Source: Planctomycetota bacterium
GTDB lineage: Bacteria > Planctomycetota > GCA-002687715 > DRQF01
DNA length: 7,228 nt
Direction: 5' to 3'
NCBI GenBank assembly: GCA_015485455.1
Contig: WFTN01000533.1
Location: 1-7,228, forward strand
Below, piece after piece: positions 1 through 6,194 of this stretch. Made by a program: the position numbers and the translations under genes. A model generated the notes under the pieces. That model was not told the DNA's origin, did no database searches, and saw only the letters and a list, made by a program, of their open reading frames with translations. Each line of letters starts with the position of its first letter. Positions within the stretch are counted from its first letter, which is position 1.

Positions 1-790
1 GGGCTTGGCCCAAAGCTTGAAATCGCAAACGATCTTTCACTTTGGCCACGTGAAGGAACTTCGGCGCATTGATCTTTCTGTGCACTGCGAGAGACCAATC
101 ACTCACAGTCCATGTGCGGCTCAGTTTTCTTCCAGATTCATGGGCGAAGACAAAATGACAAGTTTTACGATTTCCTAATAGACCCAGGCCATCCAAGATA
201 TGAGGGATCGCCAAAAGATGCCCTGTCCCATGGTTGGCAGCGCTCTGATTCTCATGGGCTATGAGTTCCGACAACTTCCTCGTCACTTCCTCCGCTGAGC
301 GCAAATTGAGGCTTACAAAACGACAACCAAGAAGATCTCGAAATGGCTCTTGAGCACAAGAAACGAAAAGCCCATCCGCAAATGCCTGAAAGGACAAAGG
401 CAAGCGAGGCAGAACCCCTTTGGGCAAGATCAATTCTGTTTTCCCACACTTCAGCTCGGCAATGCCCCGCATCATTTCGACAAGAATGCGAGACTGCGAC
501 CACTTCCCAACTTTTCCTGCCAGGTGAGCAAAAAAAGCATCTTGCCCCACTTTAGAAACAGAACCATAGGGAAATACATGCTGGTTGGCGACCAACTCAT
601 TCAAATCACGAATATCCTGAGATGTGATGAGAAGACTCGGCCCTCCCTGCCCTTGGCTAGGCATAGACAGGCAGAAAAATAGTAGCAGGTACGTCCACGG
701 CAAAGCCAAGTTGGTCTTCTCAGCAGACAAGAACGCAATCGGCTTCCTTGGGGTCCATGGACGGAGCAGTCGGGTCCAGTTCAAATTCAT
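1..790 (-). CDS. Unrecognised exported or membrane-anchored protein, C-terminus beyond the left edge
   Basis: The frame is open from the ATG at 790-788 to the window edge: 263 codons with no stop. AGAAGGA lies 3 nt before this ATG, close but plausible. Residues 1-27 are basic and fairly polar (MNLNWTRLLRPW...), followed by a hydrophobic run at about 28-43 (LALPWTYLLLFFCLSM) and then PSQGQGG. This looks like a signal peptide or N-terminal anchor, so the rest is probably outside the cytoplasm. A TTG at 709-707 would give a tidier signal peptide (starting LALPWTYLL), with a weak GAGAAG upstream. The remainder is soluble-looking, with Cys at 115, 145, 156 and 211 and many His (for example HGTGH at 187-191). 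I recognise no domain or catalytic motif and assign no function. That it is coding is inferred from the long open frame, the ribosome site and the signal-like start. It is on the same strand as the phosphoesterase gene but 367 nt downstream of it, so it probably has its own promoter. Confidence 0.7.
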   Translation of the reverse strand, partial: MNLNWTRLLRPWTPRKPIAFLSAEKTNLALPWTYLLLFFCLSMPSQGQGGPSLLITSQDIRDLNELVANQHVFPYGSVSKVGQDAFFAHLAGKVGKWSQSRILVEMMRGIAELKCGKTELILPKGVLPRLPLSFQAFADGLFVSCAQEPFRDLLGCRFVSLNLRSAEEVTRKLSELIAHENQSAANHGTGHLLAIPHILDGLGLLGNRKTCHFVFAHESGRKLSRTWTVSDWSLAVHRKINAPKFLHVAKVKDRLRFQALGQA

Positions 791-1157
791 AGATCCTTCT
801 GGCGTGGGCACAGTCGCTACTTTACTTGCACAAGAAGTCACGACAAGAAACGAAGAGGGCGAACTACATTCTCGCCCCTCAGACACATGACGTCTTACGA
901 CAAAGATTCTGTCGAACAATCTCAAGATATTTTCAGACTGAGGGAAGCTGCGACAACTTGCACAACCCAGGGCACTCCCTTGACGATCTTGGTCGAAAGA
1001 CAAAGTCAAAAAACGATCTGAGTTAGGACGATACGCAGGGATAATGTAATATTTTGACGGGCTTGTTTTGCATTCAAGCTTCGTGGCCAATCGGTGGTCC
1101 CAAAGGCATTTTCCAAGAAAAGAATCAAGAACTCATGAAAGAGTCGGGTGGGAGTTC
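791..1157. other. Intergenic region without a convincing gene
   Basis: This stretch separates two minus-strand genes. The minus frame of the downstream gene stays open back to a TGA near 1130, but the extra stretch has no ATG and no ribosome site, and it reads as low-complexity Ser/Arg/Val-rich sequence, so I treat it as untranslated. A 66-codon plus-strand frame at 826-1026 has no ribosome site or recognisable content. An AT-rich patch around 1042-1056 (ATAATGTAATATTTTG) is the likeliest place for a promoter of the 1-790 gene, but I found no pair of -35 and -10 boxes with good spacing. Confidence 0.5.
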
Positions 1158-1159
1158 TT
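1127..1159 (-). terminator. Possible weak terminator after the metallophosphoesterase gene
   Basis: AAGAACTC at 1127-1134 and GAGTTCTT at 1152-1159 are perfect 8-bp inverted repeats around a 17-nt loop. On the minus strand the hairpin begins inside the TAA stop codon of the phosphoesterase gene and is followed by a T-rich tract (GATTCTTTTCTT). The loop is long and the stem is only half G/C, so efficiency is doubtful. Confidence 0.4.
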
Positions 1160-2192
1160 AGGCGTCGTCGAAAAGCTCTTGCTCTGCTATCTCTTCACAT
1201 AACAGACGCTGACTTCCTCTTCGCTCTCGTTTGATCACATGAACAATCAGCTCGGCATCACAATGGGTACGGAATGGAATACCGGAAAACCCAATTCCTC
1301 GGGATGTATAACCTCGCATACCTCCAAGCAACCATGGTCCGGTGCAGAACCGCCGAGACACGCTGGCATTCGAAACGATTGGCTTGCCACCTGGTAAACA
1401 AATCTGCCCACCGTGGGTATGACCACATAGATACATATCGCAGTATTTCTCTGCTGCCTCCTGAATGAGATCAGGGCTATGGCAAAGAAAGAGGCAAGTT
1501 TCATCCGCCGGCACCTGCTGCAAAGACGAATCGATATCATCCGTGCCGAAGAAATGAGCGTCATCAACGCCCGCTAGGTAAAGCTGGTCATAGCCCATTT
1601 CGATTCCACAGGATTCATTTAGTAAGTAGGTCGCGCCCATACTCTCGATGGGCGCCACCATGTCCAACTCATCGTGATTGCCCAAGATAGCAAAAACCCC
1701 GTGCTCGCAACCGTTGAGAACTTCGATGAGAGGCGCCAATTCCTCAAGTACTGGGGTGAAATCTCCCTTGATCTCAAGGCGCAGATCTCCCGTCAAAACA
1801 GCAACATCAAAGTCAATTTCAGCACAAGCCTCAGCCAAACGTTTGCCCAACCCAGGAGAACCATCAATGTGCAAATCCGAAAGATGGAGAATACGGGCCC
1901 CTTCGACTCCAGGCTTCACCCCACGGAGGTAAACTTCATTTTCGACCACGTTGATTTTCGTAGCCCGGGAGGCCAAAGGACGATACACCCCAGCAAGAGA
2001 AAGAACGCCTCGGGCGATCCTAAGAGCCGGATCCATCATTTGAAATGGGATCCATTTGCGCCCATCGCCAAAGAACTGGGGCTTTCCCTCAAGTTCACGG
2101 CGCCGAGCGGCTCTTTCTAACCCAAGGCGAGATTCAGGGGTTTGGTCAACAAGGAGAGACGGTGTTGTTTCTAAGACTAAATCGGATGTCAT
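1158..2192 (-). CDS. Calcineurin-like metallophosphoesterase (YaeI/YkuE-like)
   Basis: The product is a 344-residue protein with the full binuclear-metal phosphoesterase motif set: LSDLH (Asp106, His108), LTGDL (Asp136), LGNHD (Asn172, His173), CHSPD (His238) and CGHTHGGQ (His258, His260). The spacing and the GHTHGGQ ending match the YaeI/YkuE group of phosphodiesterases. In that family the motifs bind two divalent metals and cleave phosphomonoesters or diesters; the substrate cannot be read from sequence. The N-terminal 100 residues are polar and Arg/Glu-rich, with no signal peptide or membrane segment, unlike the membrane-anchored or exported members, so a cytoplasmic location is likely. 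I chose the ATG at 2192-2190 because AAGGG lies 5 nt upstream; an upstream GTG at 2228 extends the frame by 12 residues but has no ribosome site. It lies about 118 nt downstream of the macro-domain gene on the same strand and may share its transcript. Confidence 0.9.
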   Translation of the reverse strand: MTSDLVLETTPSLLVDQTPESRLGLERAARRRELEGKPQFFGDGRKWIPFQMMDPALRIARGVLSLAGVYRPLASRATKINVVENEVYLRGVKPGVEGARILHLSDLHIDGSPGLGKRLAEACAEIDFDVAVLTGDLRLEIKGDFTPVLEELAPLIEVLNGCEHGVFAILGNHDELDMVAPIESMGATYLLNESCGIEMGYDQLYLAGVDDAHFFGTDDIDSSLQQVPADETCLFLCHSPDLIQEAAEKYCDMYLCGHTHGGQICLPGGKPIVSNASVSRRFCTGPWLLGGMRGYTSRGIGFSGIPFRTHCDAELIVHVIKRERRGSQRLLCEEIAEQELFDDA

Positions 2193-2310
2193 GAGGCCCT
2201 TATCGGCCCCCAATCCAAAAAAATTCACAAAAGGAAAACAAGGCCAAGATAAACTCGACTAAGTCACAAGATCGCGGCCCCGAAGTCGTGAAGTAGACAG
2301 AAGACCTGTA

Positions 2311-2862
2311 TTAGGATCCGGCTCCAAGGAGTTTGTGAGTTTCCTGAAAAATCCGGTAGACCTCTTCCTCGAACAGCACCATCGAAATATGGGAAACATC
2401 TGGGTTTTCTCCCAAAGCTTCAGCGAGGCTTGTAAGAGCAATCGCAGCAGCCTCTCCCACCGGGTAACCGAAGATTCCACAGGAGATTGCCGGGAATGCC
2501 ATCGTCTGGATATCGTTTTGCGCAGCCAACTTCACACAAGAGCGGTAGCAGGAGGCCAAAAGTGCTGATTCGCCCACGCTTCCGTCCCGATAAACCGGCC
2601 CCACTGTATGAATGACAAACTGAGCTTTGAGGTCAAAAGCTGATGTGATTCTGGCCTCCCCGGTTTCGCAGCCCGGAGGCTGAAGAGCGCGGCAGGCATG
2701 AACCAAGGCAGGGCCTGCAGCGCGATGGATCGCTCCATCGACTCCCCCGCCCCCCATCAACGAGGAATTGGCCGCATTTACAATCGCGTCCACCTCACAG
2801 TCGGTTATGTCCCCCTGGAGACAGCGAATGTCGCCCAAACGGGCCTGAGCGTTCTTATTCAT
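2311..2862 (-). CDS. Macro-domain protein, YmdB-type O-acetyl-ADP-ribose deacetylase
   Basis: The product is a 183-residue single macro domain, close to the length of E. coli YmdB. Counted from the ATG at 2862, it has the QGDIT strand (16-20), the NAANSSLMGGGGVDGAIHRA stretch (29-48), HTVGPV, and the loop AISCGIFGYP. Asn32 and Asp42 line up with the residues in E. coli YmdB linked to deacetylation (Asn25, Asp35). Family members hydrolyse O-acetyl-ADP-ribose or remove ADP-ribose from proteins; which applies here is not decidable. The loop has Cys where Thr is more usual (AIST). The frame extends to a GTG at 2910, but that start lacks a ribosome site and adds 16 residues absent from the family. 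GGGAG lies about 10 nt before the ATG. It is transcribed divergently from the candidate selenoprotein gene. Confidence 0.88.
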   Translation of the reverse strand: MNKNAQARLGDIRCLQGDITDCEVDAIVNAANSSLMGGGGVDGAIHRAAGPALVHACRALQPPGCETGEARITSAFDLKAQFVIHTVGPVYRDGSVGESALLASCYRSCVKLAAQNDIQTMAFPAISCGIFGYPVGEAAAIALTSLAEALGENPDVSHISMVLFEEEVYRIFQETHKLLGAGS

Positions 2863-2912
2863 GGCAAAAGATCTCCCTAGGGGCCCCTGACCCGAATAAT
2901 TCACGACCACAA

Positions 2913-2926
2913 TCTCATGAATGAGA
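2913..2926. promoter_or_regulatory. Short dyad upstream of the macro-domain gene
   Basis: TCTCAT and ATGAGA form a perfect 6-bp dyad separated by GA, about 50 nt upstream of the macro-domain ATG. The size suits a repressor half-site pair, but a dyad this short can occur by chance. Confidence 0.2.
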
Positions 2927-3015
2927 CGGGATAACCGAGCAAAATCGCTCTACAACAGAAATCCTACCAAGCGTTTATGGCGATCGGTAATCATTTCTTC
3001 CCGCACAATAGACTG

Positions 3016-3032
3016 AGAATAGTGCTATTTCT
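3016..3032. promoter_or_regulatory. Imperfect dyad in the divergent intergenic region
   Basis: AGAATAG and CTATTTCT are inverted copies around TG, with one extra T in the right arm. It lies 117 nt before the plus-strand gene start and could be an operator for either divergent gene. I see no well-spaced sigma-70 boxes beside it. Confidence 0.2.
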
Positions 3033-3110
3033 GCATCGTAAATAGTTTAGTCTTCGGGAGTGAGAGAGATGAGCGGCGGAATCCCTTCCTAACCAACCAT
3101 CCCGATCACA

Positions 3111-3120
3111 AACACGTGTT
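3111..3120. promoter_or_regulatory. Perfect 10-bp palindrome in the leader of the candidate selenoprotein gene
   Basis: AACACGTGTT is a perfect palindrome ending 29 nt before the ATG and followed by an AT-rich stretch. It may be an operator or part of the promoter. The regulator is unknown, and there is only one copy. Confidence 0.25.
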
Positions 3121-3137
3121 GTAATTTTATTAATCCT

Positions 3138-3144
3138 AGGAGGA
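3138..3144 (+). promoter_or_regulatory. Ribosome binding site of the candidate selenoprotein gene
   Basis: AGGAGGA with 5 nt to the ATG at 3150 is a near-consensus Shine-Dalgarno site and fixes the start. It suggests strong translation initiation. Confidence 0.85.
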
Positions 3145-3149
3145 CCGTT

Positions 3150-4337
3150 ATGAAGAAATTCATCGGTTCACTTCTTACGACAGCTGCTCTCTTGGGTTGC
3201 TTCGCTTACGTCTCAAACTTCGCGGCCGCGAACAATGAAGACGATCAAGTGCAAGTTGCGAAGATGAAGTACACCTCGTATTCGAAGTGGAATATTCTCT
3301 TGCCTAAGGAAACTTTCACCCCTGTTGCAGGGTCCATTCAAATTGGTGACGGCTTCAAAGCTGAAATCGATGGCATGGCCTTGGCAGTCGACTGCAATGC
3401 AGACGGCAAAGTGGATGAAAAAGCCAAAGGCGTCGGTGGCCTTCTTACCCTCAAGGGTAAAGATGCCAACGGCACAAAGTTCAAGTACACAGTCCGCCTT
3501 CAAAACAAGGGCGGTTGGAAGTGGTCATCTTCCGGTGCCCATGTCGGTAAAGTCAACGGTGTACAAGTTAAGCTCATCGACCAAAACAACAATGGCCGCT
3601 TCAACGATTTCGGTGAAGACGCTATGGTCGTAGGCAAAACGGATGTCGCTTCTTTCTTGTCGCGCGTGATCAGCGTCAAGGGTGAGCTTTTCGAAATCGA
3701 AGTCCCTGAAAATGGTTCAAAGATTTCTTACAAGCCCTACTCTGGTAAAGCTGGTCTTCTCAACCTGCGCGCCAAGTACAAAGCAAAAGCCAAACTCACT
3801 GCTGCAATCGTAGTTTCTGAGAATGGTGACTATTCCTTCAACATGGCTTCAGCGAAAAAAGGATTCCTCGTCCCAGAGGGTCTCTACTCGATCGCTGCAG
3901 GCAAAATCACTATGGGTAAGGAGTCTGCTCTTATTAAGGGTGGTACAGCCAAGCCTATCCGCGTCACAGCGGACGAGCCATCTGTATTCGCGTGGGGCGC
4001 GCCAATCCGCGCCGAATTCGAATACACACGCAATGGCGAAGAAATCACCTTCTCACCGCAGAGCCTTTGGTTCTACGGTAAGGCCGGTGAGGAATATTAC
4101 AACTGGGTCCCAGACGGAGCACCACCTAAATTTGTCATCAAAGACAAGAAAGGCCGGGAAATCAAGACGGCCAAGTTTGGTGGGTGCTGAGGCGGCGGTT
4201 TTAGTCCGGTCACCGTGCGTGTACCGAAAGATGCTGAAATCGAAGTCTCCCTTGATCACAAACGCAAAGCGTTTGGTGGAATCACGGGCGCTCGTAAAGG
4301 AAAGACAACCGAAGGTGGAGTGACAGGCAGCTACTAA
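3150..4337 (+). CDS. Candidate exported selenoprotein with Cys-Sec motif, read through TGA at codon 347
   Basis: ATG to the first in-frame TGA (4188-4190) encodes 346 residues. The same frame then continues without interruption for 48 codons to TAA at 4335-4337, giving 395 residues if TGA is read as selenocysteine. The N-terminus is an export signal: MKK, a hydrophobic run to about residue 20, and a likely cut after AAA (25-27); LLGC at 14-17 is a possible but poor lipobox. Two acidic loops resemble EF-hand or dockerin calcium sites: DCNADGKVDE (81-90) and DQNNNGRFNDFGED (144-157). The rest is Gly/Lys-rich and looks beta-structured. The key motif is Phe-Gly-Gly-Cys346-Sec347-Gly-Gly-Gly-Phe, followed by a beta-like tail (SPVTVRVPKD, IEVSLD). 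Codon choice after the TGA matches that before it (GGT/GGC, CGT/CGC, AAA). A SECIS-like stem-loop follows the TGA, and the terminator lies past the TAA. I do not recognise the family; a redox role is inferred only from the Cys-Sec pair. The alternatives are a nonsense mutation or a true stop giving a 346-residue product. Confidence 0.75.
4188..4190 (+). other. In-frame TGA, candidate selenocysteine codon
   Basis: This codon follows TGC (Cys) directly and is followed by GGC GGC GGT. General reassignment of TGA is unlikely: the omega-amidase and aminotransferase genes in this window end in TGA, and Trp is encoded by TGG within the same gene (for example residues 47, 123 and 125). A local recoding signal is therefore needed for read-through. 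Confidence 0.72.
4207..4226 (+). promoter_or_regulatory. Candidate bacterial SECIS element
   Basis: CGGTCAC (4207-4213) pairs with GTG (4219-4221) and ACCG (4223-4226), with a single bulged U at 4222, giving a 7-bp stem around the loop CGUGC. The stem starts 16 nt after the TGA and the loop starts 23 nt after it, with G as the second loop base. This agrees with the usual bacterial SECIS rules: apical loop some 16-37 nt past UGA, and a G in the first two loop bases. In E. coli fdhF the bulged U is on the 5' side; here it is on the 3' side. No folding program was run. SelB would be the expected binding factor. Confidence 0.65.
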
Positions 4338-4344
4338 GCCTGAA

Positions 4345-4360
4345 GCGGGTTAGAGCCCGC
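4345..4360 (+). other. Small hairpin between the TAA stop and the terminator
   Basis: GCGGG and CCCGC pair around TTAGAG, 7 nt after the TAA. There is no T-run, so it is not a terminator by itself; it could protect the 3' end or be incidental. Confidence 0.3.
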
Positions 4361-4391
4361 AGCTCACCTTAGGCCCACAACCACACTTGCG

Positions 4392-4426
4392 AGAAAGGCC
4401 GATGCTTTGCATCGGCCTTTCTTTTT
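4392..4426 (+). terminator. Strong Rho-independent terminator of the candidate selenoprotein gene
   Basis: AGAAAGGCCGATGC (4392-4405) pairs perfectly with 4409-4422 around the loop TTT, making a 14-bp stem followed by TTTT. It lies 54 nt past the TAA at 4337 and about 200 nt past the TGA. The convergent methyltransferase gene ends 27 nt beyond it. On the minus strand no U-run follows the stem beyond the CCTTTCT within it, so minus-strand termination would be weaker. Confidence 0.9.
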
Positions 4427-4452
4427 CCTGCCAAAGAACAGGCCTACTCCCC

Positions 4453-5100
4453 TTACGACTCCGACAGGGATTTCGAATCCTGAGCATAGGAAGCGCAGCC
4501 CCAATAGATGTAGCTCGAGAACTTGGGAGCACCAGGGACAAAACCTCGTTGGGGAGAATGAAGGACGAAACCGGACTCCACCAAGAGATCTTCGATCCGT
4601 CGATTGAGGTGACAGCCCCCAGCGATCTTCTTCCAAGAAGAGTTGAGACGATCTTGCCAACGACGCACACGCCCTTGGGGTGCGTAGCCATGCTCGCAAT
4701 AGAGCAATTTGCCCTGGGGCTTCAAGACTCGCCCCATCTCCCCTAAAGCTCCACGCCAATCAGCGATAGAACAAAGGGTAAATGTGAGGACAACGGTATC
4801 CACACTCTCATCAGCCAAAGGAATCGTCTCGCTGGGAAGATCAAGCCATGTGACTTCCATCCCACTCGCTTCGACATTATTCCGAGCCTTCTGGCGCATG
4901 GCCGCGGACGGTTCTAAGCCCCAGAGTTGCTCTACCTTGTCTTGATCATAGAGCGCCAGATTGTGGCCAGACCCCATGCCAATTTCCAAGACCTGGCCCT
5001 CAGCTTGGGGTACGACCTTTAGCCGCTCAGCCTTGATCTTGGCAGATCCGCAAACCAAATGAATGATGTGGGGTAAAATTCGACGGTCATAGAAACCCAT
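4453..5100 (-). CDS. Class I SAM-dependent methyltransferase
   Basis: The product is a 215-residue Rossmann-fold methyltransferase. Counted from the ATG at 5100, it has SAM-binding motif I LEIGMGSG (38-45), the acidic end of strand 2 GLEPS with Glu63, the post-II segment PLADESVDTVVLTFTLCSI (94-112) and the motif III-like segment RVLKPQGKLLYCEHG. This arrangement, with a short C-terminal part ending YIYWGCA, resembles the Methyltransf_11/METTL7-like group. The methyl acceptor is unknown, and no signal peptide or membrane segment is seen. The gene is the last of a minus-strand run, 24 nt after the DUF481 gene, and AAGGAGG lies in that gap. The ATG is 10 nt from the AGGAGG; a TTG at 5103 has better spacing (7 nt) and a GTG at 5109 is too close, so the start is uncertain by 1-3 residues. 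Confidence 0.87.
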   Translation of the reverse strand: MGFYDRRILPHIIHLVCGSAKIKAERLKVVPQAEGQVLEIGMGSGHNLALYDQDKVEQLWGLEPSAAMRQKARNNVEASGMEVTWLDLPSETIPLADESVDTVVLTFTLCSIADWRGALGEMGRVLKPQGKLLYCEHGYAPQGRVRRWQDRLNSSWKKIAGGCHLNRRIEDLLVESGFVLHSPQRGFVPGAPKFSSYIYWGCASYAQDSKSLSES

Positions 5101-5110
5101 CAATTTCACC

Positions 5111-5117
5111 CCTCCTT
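5111..5117 (-). promoter_or_regulatory. Ribosome binding site of the methyltransferase gene
   Basis: On the minus strand this reads AAGGAGG. It lies in the short gap after the DUF481 stop codon and decides among the close starts: GTG at 5109 (1 nt away, too near), TTG at 5103 (7 nt) and ATG at 5100 (10 nt). Confidence 0.8.
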
Positions 5118-5124
5118 AGCCAGG

Positions 5125-6162
5125 TTAGAAACTGTATTTCAGTCCGGCACCAATAAAGACATCCAGTTTTTGGGCGTCATTCGCTGGCACATTGCGGTAG
5201 TTGAAACGGATCGCGTTATTAAAGCTCCAGTTCTCAGAAACCGGCACTTGCCACTGAATCTGTAGGCGGCCCAAGTAAGCATTGGGCTCATTCAAAGGCA
5301 CGATGATTTCTGCCAAAGTACTGAGTTCAACTTTACCAAAGAGAATATCCTTATAGACAAGCGCCCCACGACCTGTGACATCATTCCTCGTGTCCGTGTC
5401 ATCTTCGTAGCTCTCAAGTCGGTAGCCAACGCCACCTTCCACAGAGAAAAGCTCTTTGTCGCTATCTTTCCACAAGGTGTAACCAGCACCCACGTCAACC
5501 AATGCCCCAAGCGTGATATCTTGAATCTTGTTGCGGAAGATCTCGGCTTGGGCATAGCTGTAGAAGTTCTCGCTATAGTGATGCTCAAATCGTATGCGAA
5601 AAGCCTGGGAATTGGCACTTTCTTCGCTGTCAGTTTGGCCATAAACGATGCGTAGAGAAGTTTCCAGACGATCATGAGACCATTGTTTGGCAGCAGCGGC
5701 GTCGATCGCCACCAGGAGAGTATCGCTATTCCCGTAGGTCGAACTACCATTGAGAGTCACCGAGCCTGACCAGTCCTTGGGCTCCAATGGTGTTTTTGGC
5801 CCTTCTGCAGGGACCGTCCTTTCTGTTGGGGCCACAGGCAGCGATGAAAGCTGAAGTTTGAGAATCCCCAGATGATCCGAGTTGACGATGAGGAGATCAT
5901 CCTCAACCCCCATGAGACGGACATGAATCTGTTCATCTTCTCCGAACTTAACGCTGACGTTTTCATCCGTATTGAGGAGAAGAATGGACGACCAAGAAAT
6001 GAGATTCACCCCATTTGGGCCTTTGATTTTCAAACCATCAGAAAAAAGTCCGGCAAGAGAACCCACTTGGGCATTTCCATCACTGGTCTCGATATGGATT
6101 TTTTGTGCCTGTGAAGAAACAGCAAACAACCCAAGAACAACAATTGTAATCCATATCCGCAC
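5125..6162 (-). CDS. DUF481-type outer-membrane beta-barrel protein
   Basis: The product has 345 residues. Residues 1-19 are a signal peptide (MRIWITIVVLGLFAVSSQA, cut before Gln20). Residues 20-105 form a small beta-rich domain, with HIETSDGNAQVGSLAGL and ISWSSI resembling the N-terminal part seen in many DUF481 proteins. A Pro/Thr/Glu linker spans about 108-131 (VAPTERTVPAEGP). From WSGSVTLNGSSTYGNSDT onward there are alternating amphipathic strands, with an acidic turn at ESYEDDTDTRND, ending GAGLKYSF; a terminal Phe is the usual outer-membrane insertion signal. DUF481 proteins are putative salt-induced outer-membrane proteins with no firm function. The start is GTG at 6162-6160, with AGAGGA 7 nt upstream and no better alternative. 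It sits 32 nt after the omega-amidase gene and 24 nt before the methyltransferase gene, so co-transcription is likely. Confidence 0.88.
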   Translation of the reverse strand: MRIWITIVVLGLFAVSSQAQKIHIETSDGNAQVGSLAGLFSDGLKIKGPNGVNLISWSSILLLNTDENVSVKFGEDEQIHVRLMGVEDDLLIVNSDHLGILKLQLSSLPVAPTERTVPAEGPKTPLEPKDWSGSVTLNGSSTYGNSDTLLVAIDAAAAKQWSHDRLETSLRIVYGQTDSEESANSQAFRIRFEHHYSENFYSYAQAEIFRNKIQDITLGALVDVGAGYTLWKDSDKELFSVEGGVGYRLESYEDDTDTRNDVTGRGALVYKDILFGKVELSTLAEIIVPLNEPNAYLGRLQIQWQVPVSENWSFNNAIRFNYRNVPANDAQKLDVFIGAGLKYSF

Positions 6163-6194
6163 GATTCGGTCCTCTTAGACGATCAGTTCAAAAT

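Noticed and set aside
343..682. Plus-strand open frames of 70 and 110 codons
   Set aside because: They lie opposite the long minus-strand gene at 1-790, have no ribosome sites and show no recognisable content.
791..1129. N-terminal extension of the 1-790 gene, since its frame stays open to near 1130
   Set aside because: There is no ATG, no ribosome site and no protein-like pattern in the extension, whereas AGAAGGA precedes the ATG at 790.
1674..2120. A 148-codon plus-strand open frame
   Set aside because: It is antisense to the phosphoesterase gene, whose complete motif set fixes the coding strand.
3198..3200. Lipoprotein assignment for the 3150 gene from LLGC at residues 14-17
   Set aside because: The hydrophobic stretch continues past the Cys and a good signal peptidase I site (AAA before NN) follows, so the lipobox is only an alternative.
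4188..4190. The TGA as a simple nonsense mutation or as a Trp codon under another genetic code
   Set aside because: A different code is excluded as far as the window allows, because TGA ends two other genes and TGG encodes Trp. A nonsense mutation cannot be excluded, but it would not predict a SECIS-like hairpin at the right distance or a Cys codon next to the TGA.
3823..4323. A 166-codon plus-strand open frame overlapping the candidate selenoprotein gene
   Set aside because: It lies in another frame of a well-supported gene, has no ribosome site and is Ser/Arg-rich low-complexity sequence typical of a shadow.
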